Positions 8,704-16,937 of a stretch of 64,000 nt of DNA are shown here, piece by piece; the first letter of the stretch is position 1; each line of letters starts with the position of its first letter. Made by a program: the position numbers and the translations under genes. The notes under the pieces are model-generated. The model was not told the origin of the DNA. It did no database searches and saw only the letters and a program-made list of their open reading frames with translations. Source of the DNA: Maritimibacter sp. (lineage in GTDB: Bacteria > Pseudomonadota > Alphaproteobacteria > Rhodobacterales > Rhodobacteraceae). The stretch covers positions 110,547 through 174,546 of the forward strand of contig NZVC01000032.1 of NCBI GenBank assembly GCA_002701395.1, written 5' to 3'.

Positions 8704-9933
8704 ATGCCCCGGACCCTTGATCAGAAACTTGCGATTCTCTCGGACGCTGCGCGCTATGACGCGTCTTGCGCATCGTCCGGCACGGCCCGGCGGGACAGCC
8801 GTTCGGGCGGCCTTGGCTCGACCACGGGGTCTGGGATCTGTCACGCGTATGCCCCCGACGGGCGGTGCATCAGCCTGCTGAAGATCCTGATGACGAACTT
8901 CTGCATCTACGATTGCGCCTATTGCGTGAACCGCGTGTCGTCCAACACCCCGCGCGCCCGCTTCACCCCCGAAGAGGTCGTGCATCTGACCATCGAATTC
9001 TACCGTCGCAATTATATCGAAGGGCTGTTTCTGTCCTCGGGCATCATCCATTCGCCCGACAAGACGATGGAGGACATGGTGCGGATCGCCCGCCTTCTGC
9101 GAGAACGCGAAGGGTTTCGCGGCTATATCCACCTGAAAACCATTCCCGATGCGGCGCCCGAACTGATCCAGCAGGCGGGGCTGTTTGCCGACCGATTGTC
9201 GGTGAACATCGAACTGCCGACCGTGCGTGCGCTGGAAGCCTACGCCCCCGAAAAGGACGCCGGTACGATCAACGCGGCAATGTCAGAGGTGAAGGCCAAG
9301 CGCGCGGAATCGAAAGACCGCAGTCACACCGGCAAACGCCCGCCGCGCTTCGCACCCGCCGGGCAGTCGACGCAGATGATCGTGGGCGCCGACGAGTCGA
9401 CCGACCGGACGATCCTTGGCCAGTCGACGCGGCTGTATGGCGACCACAAGTTGAAGCGCGTCTATTACTCGGCCTTCTCGCCGATCCCCGAAAGCTCTGC
9501 CAAGCTGCCGCTGATCAAGCCGCCGCTGCTGCGCGAACATCGCCTGTATCAGGCCGACTGGCTGCTGCGTTTCTACGGCTTCGACGTGAACGAGATCACC
9601 GGCGCGCGGCCTGACGGCAACCTCGACCTAGAGGTCGATCCCAAGCTGGCGTGGGCGCTGGCGCATCGCGACCGGTTTCCGGTGCAGGTCCAGACCGCCG
9701 AGCGGGAGTTGCTTTTGCGGGTGCCGGGCTTTGGCACCAAGACCGTCAAGCGCGTGCTGGCCACGCGGCGGCACCGCACGCTGCGCTATGAGGACCTTCA
9801 GCGCATGGGCGCCAACCTGAAACACGCGCGCCCGTTCATCGTGCTGCGCGACTGGCGGCCCGGTGCGTTGACCGACAGCGCCGACCTGCGCGCCCGGTTC
9901 GCGCCGCCGCCCGAGCAGCTTTCGCTGTTCTGA
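8704..9933 (+). CDS. Putative DNA modification/repair radical SAM protein, UdgX-linked
   Basis: A 409-residue radical SAM protein. The cluster motif is CIYDCAYC with C67, C71 and C74 (C-x3-C-x2-C). The C-terminal part (about residues 335-375) has a helix-hairpin-helix core, RVPGFGTKTVKRVLATRR, which usually binds DNA. This architecture is the family named putative DNA modification/repair radical SAM protein, always found next to the DUF4130/UDG gene that follows here after only three bases. Its reaction is not known. Start 8704 is the only in-frame ATG that keeps the conserved N terminus. Confidence 0.9.
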   Translation: MPRTLDQKLAILSDAARYDASCASSGTARRDSRSGGLGSTTGSGICHAYAPDGRCISLLKILMTNFCIYDCAYCVNRVSSNTPRARFTPEEVVHLTIEFYRRNYIEGLFLSSGIIHSPDKTMEDMVRIARLLREREGFRGYIHLKTIPDAAPELIQQAGLFADRLSVNIELPTVRALEAYAPEKDAGTINAAMSEVKAKRAESKDRSHTGKRPPRFAPAGQSTQMIVGADESTDRTILGQSTRLYGDHKLKRVYYSAFSPIPESSAKLPLIKPPLLREHRLYQADWLLRFYGFDVNEITGARPDGNLDLEVDPKLAWALAHRDRFPVQVQTAERELLLRVPGFGTKTVKRVLATRRHRTLRYEDLQRMGANLKHARPFIVLRDWRPGALTDSADLRARFAPPPEQLSLF

Positions 9934-9936
9934 CAC

Positions 9937-11352
9937 ATGCGCACGGTGCAGCTTCCCCGGATCGGCACGTGGCCCGCTTGGCGTGACGCCGCGCGCGGCC
10001 TGCTGGCCGAAGGTGTCCGCCCCGAAGACGTGCTGTGGCGGTTTGGCGAGGATGCGGCGGACGACCTGTTCGGCGGGGCGGCAGAGCCTGTCACCGCGTC
10101 GTCGAACGTGACCGTGCCTAAAGGGTTCGTCGACCTTGCGTCGCGGGTCGTGTGGCATTCGGACCCGGAACGCTTCGCACGACTGTACGCCTTTCTTCTG
10201 CGGGTCAAACGGCAGCCGCGCCTGCTGTCCGATCGGGGCGACGCCGACCTTGCCCGCCTGCGCGCGATGGAAAAGAACGTGAACCGCTGTGCCCACAAGA
10301 TGAAGGCCTTCGTGCGGTTCCGCGACATCGGAACCGGGCCCGGCGGGCGGCGGGCCTTTGTCGCGTGGTTCGAACCGTCGCATCACACGGTCGAACCCAC
10401 AGCGCCCTTCTTCACCGGCCGCTTCGGTGACATGGATTGGATCATCGCCACCCCGGACGTCACCGCCCGGTTCCAAGATGGCCGGGTCAGCTTTGCCGAG
10501 GGCCAGCCGCGTCCCGACCTGCCCGAGGATGGCGCCGAGGCGCTGTGGGGCACCTATTTCCGAAACATCTTCAACCCGGCGCGGGTGAAGGTGCAGGCGA
10601 TGACCTCGGAGATGCCAAAGAAATACTGGAAGAACCTGCCAGAGGCGCGGCACATCCCCGACCTGATCGCCGGGGCGCAGGCGCGGGCCGAAGCGATGCA
10701 GGCCGCGATGCCCGCCTTGCCGCCGGTTCGGGCGGAACGGATTCTCGACCGGCTGCACGCCACGCGCTCGGCCATGGGCTGGGACGAACTACGCGCCCGC
10801 GCCGAGGCTGACAGCCGTGATCTGCCCGAGGGGCTGGGCCGGATCGTGCTGGGCGAGGGGCCGCTGGACGCCCGGCTGATGATCGTCGGCGAACAGCCCG
10901 GTGATCACGAGGACCGGCAGGGCCGACCCTTTGTCGGACCGGCGGGGCAGTTGTTCGACGACATCGCGGGGCAGGCGGGTCTGGACCGTCGCGCCGCGTA
11001 TGTCACGAATGCGGTCAAACAGTTCAAGTTCCGCCGCGACGGCAAACGGCGTCTGCACAAGCCGCCGAACCGGACAGAGATCGAACATGCAAAATGGTGG
11101 CTGGAGGCAGAGCTGAAGCTGGTGAAGCCCGCGCTGATCCTGTCGATGGGCGCGACCGCACTGTACAGCCTGACGGGGCGCCGCGAGGGCCTGCTGAAAC
11201 GGCGCGGGGCCGTCGAGGATACGCCCCACGGCCCAGTGTTCGTAACGGTGCACCCGTCGTTCCTGCTGCGGCTGCCCGACCCGGTGCGCAGGGCCGAGGA
11301 AACAGCGCGGTTCCGCGAGGATCTCGCGGCGGTCGGCAGCAGGATTTTTTAG
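9937..11352 (+). CDS. DUF4130-UdgX fusion, uracil-DNA binding/glycosylase family protein
   Basis: A 471-residue two-domain protein. Residues 1 to about 245 are the DUF4130 'probable DNA metabolism' domain (WRDAARGLLAEGVRPEDVLW near the start). Residues about 275-471 are a UdgX-type uracil-DNA glycosylase domain with GEQPGD (318-323), FVGPAGQ, TNAVK, the UdgX-specific GKRRLH loop (369-374; H374 corresponds to the histidine that UdgX crosslinks to the abasic sugar) and HPSFLLR (from H439). The UDG domain contains no cysteine, so it cannot hold the Fe-S cluster of typical UdgX. It forms an operon with the radical SAM gene. Confidence 0.9.
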   Translation: MRTVQLPRIGTWPAWRDAARGLLAEGVRPEDVLWRFGEDAADDLFGGAAEPVTASSNVTVPKGFVDLASRVVWHSDPERFARLYAFLLRVKRQPRLLSDRGDADLARLRAMEKNVNRCAHKMKAFVRFRDIGTGPGGRRAFVAWFEPSHHTVEPTAPFFTGRFGDMDWIIATPDVTARFQDGRVSFAEGQPRPDLPEDGAEALWGTYFRNIFNPARVKVQAMTSEMPKKYWKNLPEARHIPDLIAGAQARAEAMQAAMPALPPVRAERILDRLHATRSAMGWDELRARAEADSRDLPEGLGRIVLGEGPLDARLMIVGEQPGDHEDRQGRPFVGPAGQLFDDIAGQAGLDRRAAYVTNAVKQFKFRRDGKRRLHKPPNRTEIEHAKWWLEAELKLVKPALILSMGATALYSLTGRREGLLKRRGAVEDTPHGPVFVTVHPSFLLRLPDPVRRAEETARFREDLAAVGSRIF

Positions 11353-11395
11353 ACATTCCTGCTGCCAACGATCGTCTGAAAGATCGTGCTGCCCG

Positions 11396-12235
11396 TTACG
11401 CCAGCGCCGCAGCCACCGACTTGGACAGCGGAGTTGTCGGACGGCCGATCAGTTTCGACAGCGTCTTGTCTTCGGAATACAGAACGCCCTTGGCGGCTTC
11501 GGCATCGAAGGACGCCAGCGCCGCGGCAAGCCCGGCAGGCAGGCCGATGCTTTCAAGGATCTTCGCGTATTCCGCCGGCGGCATGTCGGCATAGGGGATG
11601 TCCTTGCCGGTCTGCGCCGAAATCTCGGCGGCAAGTTCGGACAGGGTGTAGGACTCGTCGCCCGCCAGTTCGTAGGTCTGGCCCTCGTGCCCGGTGCCGG
11701 TCAGGGCTTCGACAGCGGCCGCCGCGAAGTCTTCGCGGGTCGCGGACGAGATACGCCCGTCACCGGCGCTGCCGACGAGGGCACCGTTCGCCACGGCGGG
11801 CGGCACCGATCCGGTATAGTTCTCGGTGTACCAGCCATTGCGCAGCAGCGTGACCGACAGACCGGAGTCCGCCAGCATCGCCTCGGTCGCGCGGTGCTCG
11901 TCAGCCAGCGACAGGGTGCTGGTGGGCGCGTTCAGCAGCGACGTGTAAACGATACGTTTCACACCGGCGGTCTTTGCCGCGTCGATCACCGCCTTATGCT
12001 GGCGCGCGCGCTGTCCGATCTCGCTGCCCGAGATCAGCAGCAGCGTATCGACACCCTCCAGCGCGGGCGCAAGAGTGTCCGGCTGATCGTAATCCGCCTT
12101 GCGTGCAGGCACGCCCATGCCGTCCGCCTTGGCCGGGTCGCGGACCAGCGCGATGGCCTCTGCGCCTTTTTCCTTCAGTCCCTCGATCACGAGGCGTCCA
12201 AGCTGGCCGGTGGCCCCGGTTACTGCGATGGTCAT
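11396..12235 (-). CDS. NAD(P)H-binding SDR, QorB/NmrA-like quinone reductase
   Basis: A 279-residue atypical short-chain dehydrogenase. The N terminus MTIAVTGATGQLGRLVI is the dinucleotide-binding loop; VKRIVYTSLLNAP and LRNGWYTENY are characteristic of the QorB/NmrA-like group, which includes NADPH:quinone reductases. The start at 12235 has AAAGGACG upstream. It is divergent from an HxlR regulator with palindromic operator sequence between, the layout seen for redox-responsive qor2-qorR pairs, so quinone or electrophile response is likely. Confidence 0.82.
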   Translation of the reverse strand: MTIAVTGATGQLGRLVIEGLKEKGAEAIALVRDPAKADGMGVPARKADYDQPDTLAPALEGVDTLLLISGSEIGQRARQHKAVIDAAKTAGVKRIVYTSLLNAPTSTLSLADEHRATEAMLADSGLSVTLLRNGWYTENYTGSVPPAVANGALVGSAGDGRISSATREDFAAAAVEALTGTGHEGQTYELAGDESYTLSELAAEISAQTGKDIPYADMPPAEYAKILESIGLPAGLAAALASFDAEAAKGVLYSEDKTLSKLIGRPTTPLSKSVAAALA

Positions 12236-12290
12236 ATTAACGTCCTTTCGTTCCGGTCGTTCATTGTATGACGGCAGGATAAGCGCCTTG

Positions 12291-12324
12291 CTTACGGATA
12301 GTAAGTACTTACATATTGATAAGT
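12291..12324. promoter_or_regulatory. Overlapping palindromes, probable HxlR operator
   Basis: A perfect 12-base palindrome, GTAAGTACTTAC, occupies 12301-12312. It overlaps two further dyads: CTTAC 12291-12295 with GTAAG 12301-12305, and ACTT 12307-12310 with AAGT 12321-12324. The site is in the 171-base divergent gap between the QorB-like gene and the HxlR gene, placed to control both. Binding by the neighbouring HxlR protein is inferred from position and symmetry. Confidence 0.65.
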
Positions 12325-12406
12325 GCATTGGCGCGTAATAGACCGCGCCCTGCGCGCGTGCACAGACCGCCCGGCCTGCCCGCATCGCCCCGACCGGAGA
12401 CCCCGC

Positions 12407-12763
12407 ATGACCACGACACCGATGACCCCCGACGTGCTCGCGGCGCAATGCCCCTCGCGAGAGGTGCTGCGCCTGCTGACCAGCCGCTGGGCGCCGCTGA
12501 TCCTGATCGTGCTGAAGAACGGGACCTTCCGCTTTGCCGAGATCCGGCGCAGCATCGGCGGCATATCGGAACGTATGCTGGCCGAAACGCTGTCGAACCT
12601 GTGTGCCGCCGGGATGGTTCTGCGCACCGACCACGGCGAGATCCCGCCCCGCGTCGATTATCGCCTGACCCCGCTTGGGGTTGAGGCGGCGGACCGCCTA
12701 CGCGAGTTCGCGGACTGGATCGAGCAAAGCCTGCCGCGCTTTGCAGAGGCCGGGGCGGACTGA
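12407..12763 (+). CDS. HxlR family winged-helix transcriptional regulator
   Basis: A 118-residue regulator. It has one HxlR winged-helix domain: CPSREVLRLLTSRWAPLIL, then FRFAEIRRSIGGISERMLAETL (recognition helix region) and YRLTPLGVEAADRL. ATG 12407 follows CGGAGA at the right distance, so the longer frame from 12323 is rejected. One cysteine (in AAQCPSRE) precedes the domain, the position where redox-sensing HxlR proteins such as QorR carry theirs. It probably represses the divergent reductase and itself. Confidence 0.88.
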   Translation: MTTTPMTPDVLAAQCPSREVLRLLTSRWAPLILIVLKNGTFRFAEIRRSIGGISERMLAETLSNLCAAGMVLRTDHGEIPPRVDYRLTPLGVEAADRLREFADWIEQSLPRFAEAGAD

Positions 12764-12833
12764 CCCCGAAAGCGGGCCTTTCCTCGGGGCGCGTTTTTGG
12801 CCAGATTGGCCGCGCGAAAAACGGGGTGATTTG

Positions 12834-13421
12834 ATGTTGCAGATGTTCCTGACGGCCGTGCTGGCCTATCTGTTGGGCTCGGTGTCCTTCGGACTTGTGA
12901 TGGCGCGGGTCTTCGGGCTGGGCGATCTGCGCAGCATGGGGTCTGGCAACATCGGCGCGACCAACGTCCTGCGCACCGGCAACAAGCTGGCGGCCCTGCT
13001 GACCCTGATCGGGGACGCGGGCAAGGGCGCGGCGGCGGTGCTGCTGGCGCGCTGGCTGGTCGGAGAAGACGCGGCGGGCGTCGCCGCGTTGTTCGCGATG
13101 GTGGGGCACCTGTGGCCCGTGTTCCTTGGCTTTCGCGGCGGCAAGGGCATGGCGACCTTCCTTGGCACGCTGCTGGCGCTTAGCTTCCCCGTCGGGCTTG
13201 CCGCCTGTGCGACGTGGCTGGTGGTGGCGCTGGTGTTCCGGATCTCGTCCCTGTCGGCGCTGGTGGCGGCGGCGCTTTCGCCCGTCTATGCGCTGATCTT
13301 CTACCACTGGCACGGGGCGGTGCTGATCCTTGTGATGGCGGTGCTGATCTGGATGAAGCACCGGGCGAACATCTTGCGGCTTCTGGCCGGGACCGAACCG
13401 AAGATCGGCGCGAAGAAATGA
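12834..13421 (+). CDS. plsY: Acyl phosphate:glycerol-3-phosphate acyltransferase PlsY
   Basis: A 195-residue inner-membrane enzyme that makes lysophosphatidic acid from acyl phosphate and glycerol 3-phosphate. The three family motifs are present: GSVSFG (motif 1), GSGNIGATNVLR, and GHLWPVFLGFRGGKGMAT (motif 2). At least five hydrophobic helices are visible. ATG 12834 follows ACGGGGTGA; a second in-frame ATG at 12843 is possible. A GC-rich hairpin (13432-13438 with 13443-13449) lies just after the stop, without a T-run. Confidence 0.95.
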   Translation: MLQMFLTAVLAYLLGSVSFGLVMARVFGLGDLRSMGSGNIGATNVLRTGNKLAALLTLIGDAGKGAAAVLLARWLVGEDAAGVAALFAMVGHLWPVFLGFRGGKGMATFLGTLLALSFPVGLAACATWLVVALVFRISSLSALVAAALSPVYALIFYHWHGAVLILVMAVLIWMKHRANILRLLAGTEPKIGAKK

Positions 13422-13568
13422 GACGCGGCGCCCCGCGTCCGGCGTGTGCTGTCGGGCGGTGTCGCGGCGCGTCGACCATTGATTTCACGACATATTCCCG
13501 TGCGCCGCATTGTCGCTGGCGCAGCGGCAACCGGGCCGTTATGACGACCGCTGAAGGAGACCGTTAAA

Positions 13569-14669
13569 ATGACCGGCATTCAGCCCCAACCCGGCATCAT
13601 GGACATCAAGCTTTACGTCGGCGGACAATCCTCGATCGAGGGCCGCGACGACGTGATCAAGCTGTCGTCCAACGAGAACCCCTTCGGCCCCAGCCCGAAG
13701 GCGATGGAGGCGTTGAAGCGGTCGGCGCATCTGATGCACCGGTATCCCCCGACGGATCACGCTGCCCTGCGCGCGGCGATTGGCGAGGTTCACGGGCTGG
13801 ACCCGGATCGGATCATCTGTGGCGTCGGGTCGGACGAGATCATCCACTTCCTTTGCCAGTGCTATGCCGGGCCGGGGGACGAAGTGATCTACACCGAACA
13901 CGGGTTCTCGATGTACAAGATCTCGGCCCGTGCGGCCGGGGCCTCGCCGGTCATGGTCTCGGAGCGCGACCGTCGCGTCGATGTCGATGCGGTGCTGGCC
14001 GCCTGCACCCCGCAAACGCGGCTGGTGTTCATCACCAACCCGGGCAACCCGACCTCGACCATCCTGACCGACGCGGAACTGGCGCGGCTTGCGGACGGTG
14101 TGCCGTCGACGGCGATCCTGGTGATCGACAGCGCCTATGCCGAGTTCGCACGCGGCTATGACGGCGGCGTGTCGCTGGTGGATGCGAAGCCGAACATCGT
14201 CATGCTGCGGACGTTCTCGAAAGCTTATGGGCTGGGCGGGCTGCGGGTCGGCTGGGGCTATGCCGACCGCGAGATCATCGACGTGATGAACCGCATTCGC
14301 GGACCGTTCAACCTGTCGGTGCCCGCGCTGGCCGCGGCAGAGGCGGCGGTGCGCGACCGCGCCTTCGTCGAGAAGTGTCTTGCCGAGAATACCCGCCTGC
14401 GGACCTGGCTGGCCGATGCTTTGGCTGCCAAGGGCGTGCCGTCCGATCCGGCGCATGCGAACTTCATCCTCGCGCGCTTTGCCTCCGAGGACGAGGCCGC
14501 CGCCTGCGACGCCGCGCTGAAAGAGGCGGGCATCCTCGTGCGGCGGGTCGGTGGCTATGGCTTTCCCGAAAGCCTGCGCATCACGGTCGGGGACGAGGCG
14601 TCCTGCCGCCGGGTGGCGCATGTTATCGGCGGCTTCATGGAGGCGCGCGCAGAAGGAGCCGGCGCATGA
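13569..14669 (+). CDS. hisC: Histidinol-phosphate aminotransferase
   Basis: A 366-residue PLP enzyme of fold type I. The N-terminal [22 protein letters not shown] and the PLP-lysine segment [14 protein letters not shown] (lysine at 218) are typical of HisC. It converts imidazole-acetol phosphate to histidinol phosphate and may also act on aromatic amino acids. Its stop overlaps the following tyrosine-biosynthesis dehydrogenase by four bases (ATGA), so a role in aromatic amino acid transamination is suggested by context. AAGGAGA precedes the start. Confidence 0.94.
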   Translation: MTGIQPQPGIMDIKLYVGGQSSIEGRDDVIKLSSNENPFGPSPKAMEALKRSAHLMHRYPPTDHAALRAAIGEVHGLDPDRIICGVGSDEIIHFLCQCYAGPGDEVIYTEHGFSMYKISARAAGASPVMVSERDRRVDVDAVLAACTPQTRLVFITNPGNPTSTILTDAELARLADGVPSTAILVIDSAYAEFARGYDGGVSLVDAKPNIVMLRTFSKAYGLGGLRVGWGYADREIIDVMNRIRGPFNLSVPALAAAEAAVRDRAFVEKCLAENTRLRTWLADALAAKGVPSDPAHANFILARFASEDEAAACDAALKEAGILVRRVGGYGFPESLRITVGDEASCRRVAHVIGGFMEARAEGAGA

Positions 14670-15586
14670 GCCATGTCTACGAACGGGTCGCGCTGATCGG
14701 TCTGGGGCTGATCGCGGGGTCGATGGGTCTTGCCATGAAGGCGCACGGTCTTGCGGGCGAGGTGGTGGGCACCGCCCGCTCGAAGGACACGCGCGACGTC
14801 GCCGTCGGGCTGGGCCTGTGCGACCGCGTGACCGAGACCGCGGCCGAGGCGGCGAAGGGCGCGGACCTTGTCGTGCTGGCCGTCCCCGTTGGTGCGATGG
14901 CCACCATTGCCGCCGAGATCGCGCCGCACCTGAAGCCGGGCGCGACGGTGACAGACGTCGGGTCCGTCAAGAAACACGTTGTCGAAGCCGTGTCGCCGCA
15001 TCTGCCGGACACCGTGCATTTCGTGCCGGGTCACCCGCTGGCGGGGACCGAGCATTCCGGCCCGCATGCCGGTTTCGCGACCCTGTTCGAGAACCGTTGG
15101 TGCCTGCTGATCACCGATGCCGGCTGCGAGGCGGGCGCCGTCGCCAACCTGCGCGCCCTGTGGGAAGGCATGGGGGCCAATGTCGAAGAGATGGACGCGG
15201 ATCACCATGACCTTGTCCTTGCCGTCACCAGCCACACGCCGCACCTGATCGCCTACACGATGGTGGGCGTGGCCGACGACCTGCGGCGGGTTACGGATTC
15301 AGAGGTTATCAAGTATTCTGCGGCAGGTTTCCGGGACTTCACCCGGATCGCCGCGTCGGACCCGACGATGTGGCGGGACGTGTTCCTGACCAACAAGGAA
15401 GCCACGCTGGAAATCCTTGGGCGGTTCACCGAAGAACTGTTCGCGCTGCAGCGGGCAATCCGGACAGGTGACGGAGAGCAACTGTTCGATTACTTTACCC
15501 GTACCCGTGCGATCCGACGCGGGATCATCGAGGCCGGGCAAGATACCGAAGCCCCCGACTTCGGAAGAGGAACGAGCCGGAAATGA
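14666..15586 (+). CDS. tyrC: Prephenate/arogenate dehydrogenase family protein
   Basis: A 306-residue NAD(P)-dependent dehydrogenase of tyrosine biosynthesis. The Rossmann motif is [26 protein letters not shown], the catalytic-histidine segment [14 protein letters not shown] and [14 protein letters not shown] follow in order. Whether prephenate or arogenate is preferred cannot be decided here. Both ends overlap neighbours by ATGA (14666-14669 and 15583-15586), so hisC, this gene and the extensin-like gene are read as one coupled unit. Confidence 0.92.
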   Translation: MSHVYERVALIGLGLIAGSMGLAMKAHGLAGEVVGTARSKDTRDVAVGLGLCDRVTETAAEAAKGADLVVLAVPVGAMATIAAEIAPHLKPGATVTDVGSVKKHVVEAVSPHLPDTVHFVPGHPLAGTEHSGPHAGFATLFENRWCLLITDAGCEAGAVANLRALWEGMGANVEEMDADHHDLVLAVTSHTPHLIAYTMVGVADDLRRVTDSEVIKYSAAGFRDFTRIAASDPTMWRDVFLTNKEATLEILGRFTEELFALQRAIRTGDGEQLFDYFTRTRAIRRGIIEAGQDTEAPDFGRGTSRK

Positions 15587-16908
15587 ACTTCCGTTACCTG
15601 ATCTTACCCGCGATTCTTGTCGCTGGCGCGATGCCGGCACTGGCCGAGGCGCCGGAGATCTCGATGGCCCCGATGACCCGTCCGGACCCGGAAGGCGCGC
15701 TTTTGGGGGCGGTTACGCCGGTGATCCGGCCCACCGATCTTGACCCGGATGCCGAGATTGCCGCGACGATGGGCGAAGATCCGCTGCCCGAACCCGGCCC
15801 CGAAACAGAGCCCGAGCTGGCCGAGGTCGAGGTGCCCGTGCCCTTCGCCGAAGGCGACGCGTCGGAGGATCTGACCGAGGAAGAGATCGCAGCACTTGCC
15901 GAAGACGCCGCAGAGGCAGAGCCTGAAACGGACGAACCTGCCACGACCGTCGCCGACACGGACGAGACGCCCGTGATCGACACGCCGGTGGCCGAAGTGG
16001 AAGTAGCGGACGTTGCCGCGTCCGAAGACGCGCCCGACGAAGCCCCTGTCGAAACGGTCGAGGTGTCGAGCCGCTTTCCGATGCTGCGCCCGGCGGATCT
16101 TGTCCCCGCCGCGGTTCTGCCCGAGGGCGAAGCGGATGCTGCCGATCCCGCGACCGACGACACGACCGAGGTCGCCGAGGTCAGCCGTGGGCTGGTCCTG
16201 TCGCCGGTCCCCGTTCCGCGCCCGCGCGTGATCGTGCGCGCGCCCGCGCCCGAGGCACCCGCCGCGGTCGTGACGGCCAGTTCCGGTCCCGTCGCCACGC
16301 CTGCGCCGACCGTGCCGCCGGGGCGGCCGAAGGGTCTGCTGGCGACGATCTTCCGCGCGCCGAACAAGAACAAGTACCCGACCGAGGGTTCGGTCTGCGG
16401 CGATCCGGCGATCCGGGGTCAGGCGATCCCGCCGATCCCCGCGAAGATGTCCGGCTGCGGCCTGCAGAACCCGGTCCGCATCACGGCGGTGGACGGCGTG
16501 GCGCTGACCACGCCGGCGACGGTCAGCTGTGAAACCGCTGGCGCACTGCGCAGCTGGGTCACCAACACCGTCATCCCGACCGTGGGCAAGACCGGCGGCG
16601 GGCTGGCCGCGCTTCGCGTTGCCGGAAGCTACACCTGCCGGACCCGCAACCACGTTCCGGGCGCCCCGGTGTCGGAACACGGCAAGGGCAAGGCCATCGA
16701 CATTTCGGCGCTGATCCTGAAGGACGGCACCGTTCACACGGTCCTAGCGGGCTGGCGCGACCGGGTTGCCGGACCGATCCTTCAGACGATCCACGCCCGC
16801 GCGTGCGGCACCTTCGGCACCGTGCTGGGGCCCAAGTCTGATGCGCAGCATCAGGATCACCTGCATCTGGATGTCGCCAAGCACGGCTACGGTCCCTACT
16901 GCCGCTAA
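15583..16908 (+). CDS. Extensin-like C-terminal domain protein, secreted
   Basis: A 441-residue precursor with a signal peptide (about residues 1-22, ending MPALAEA). Residues about 25-255 are a low-complexity acidic, proline- and alanine-rich linker. The C-terminal 180 residues are an extensin-like domain: VCGDPAIRGQAI, GCGLQNPVRI, HVPGAPVSEHGKGKAIDIS and DHLHLDVAKHGYGPYC, with six conserved cysteines and histidines resembling those of metallopeptidase folds. A cell-wall role in the periplasm is likely. The start overlaps the tyrC stop, an unusual partner. Confidence 0.85.
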   Translation: MNFRYLILPAILVAGAMPALAEAPEISMAPMTRPDPEGALLGAVTPVIRPTDLDPDAEIAATMGEDPLPEPGPETEPELAEVEVPVPFAEGDASEDLTEEEIAALAEDAAEAEPETDEPATTVADTDETPVIDTPVAEVEVADVAASEDAPDEAPVETVEVSSRFPMLRPADLVPAAVLPEGEADAADPATDDTTEVAEVSRGLVLSPVPVPRPRVIVRAPAPEAPAAVVTASSGPVATPAPTVPPGRPKGLLATIFRAPNKNKYPTEGSVCGDPAIRGQAIPPIPAKMSGCGLQNPVRITAVDGVALTTPATVSCETAGALRSWVTNTVIPTVGKTGGGLAALRVAGSYTCRTRNHVPGAPVSEHGKGKAIDISALILKDGTVHTVLAGWRDRVAGPILQTIHARACGTFGTVLGPKSDAQHQDHLHLDVAKHGYGPYCR

Positions 16909-16937
16909 GGCGGACCCTTCGCGGCAGGATCGCCGGA

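Noticed and set aside
12250..12262. GTTC-CGGTC-GTTC resembling a LexA box before the QorB-like gene
   Set aside because: The spacer is five bases, not seven, so it does not fit the alphaproteobacterial SOS box.
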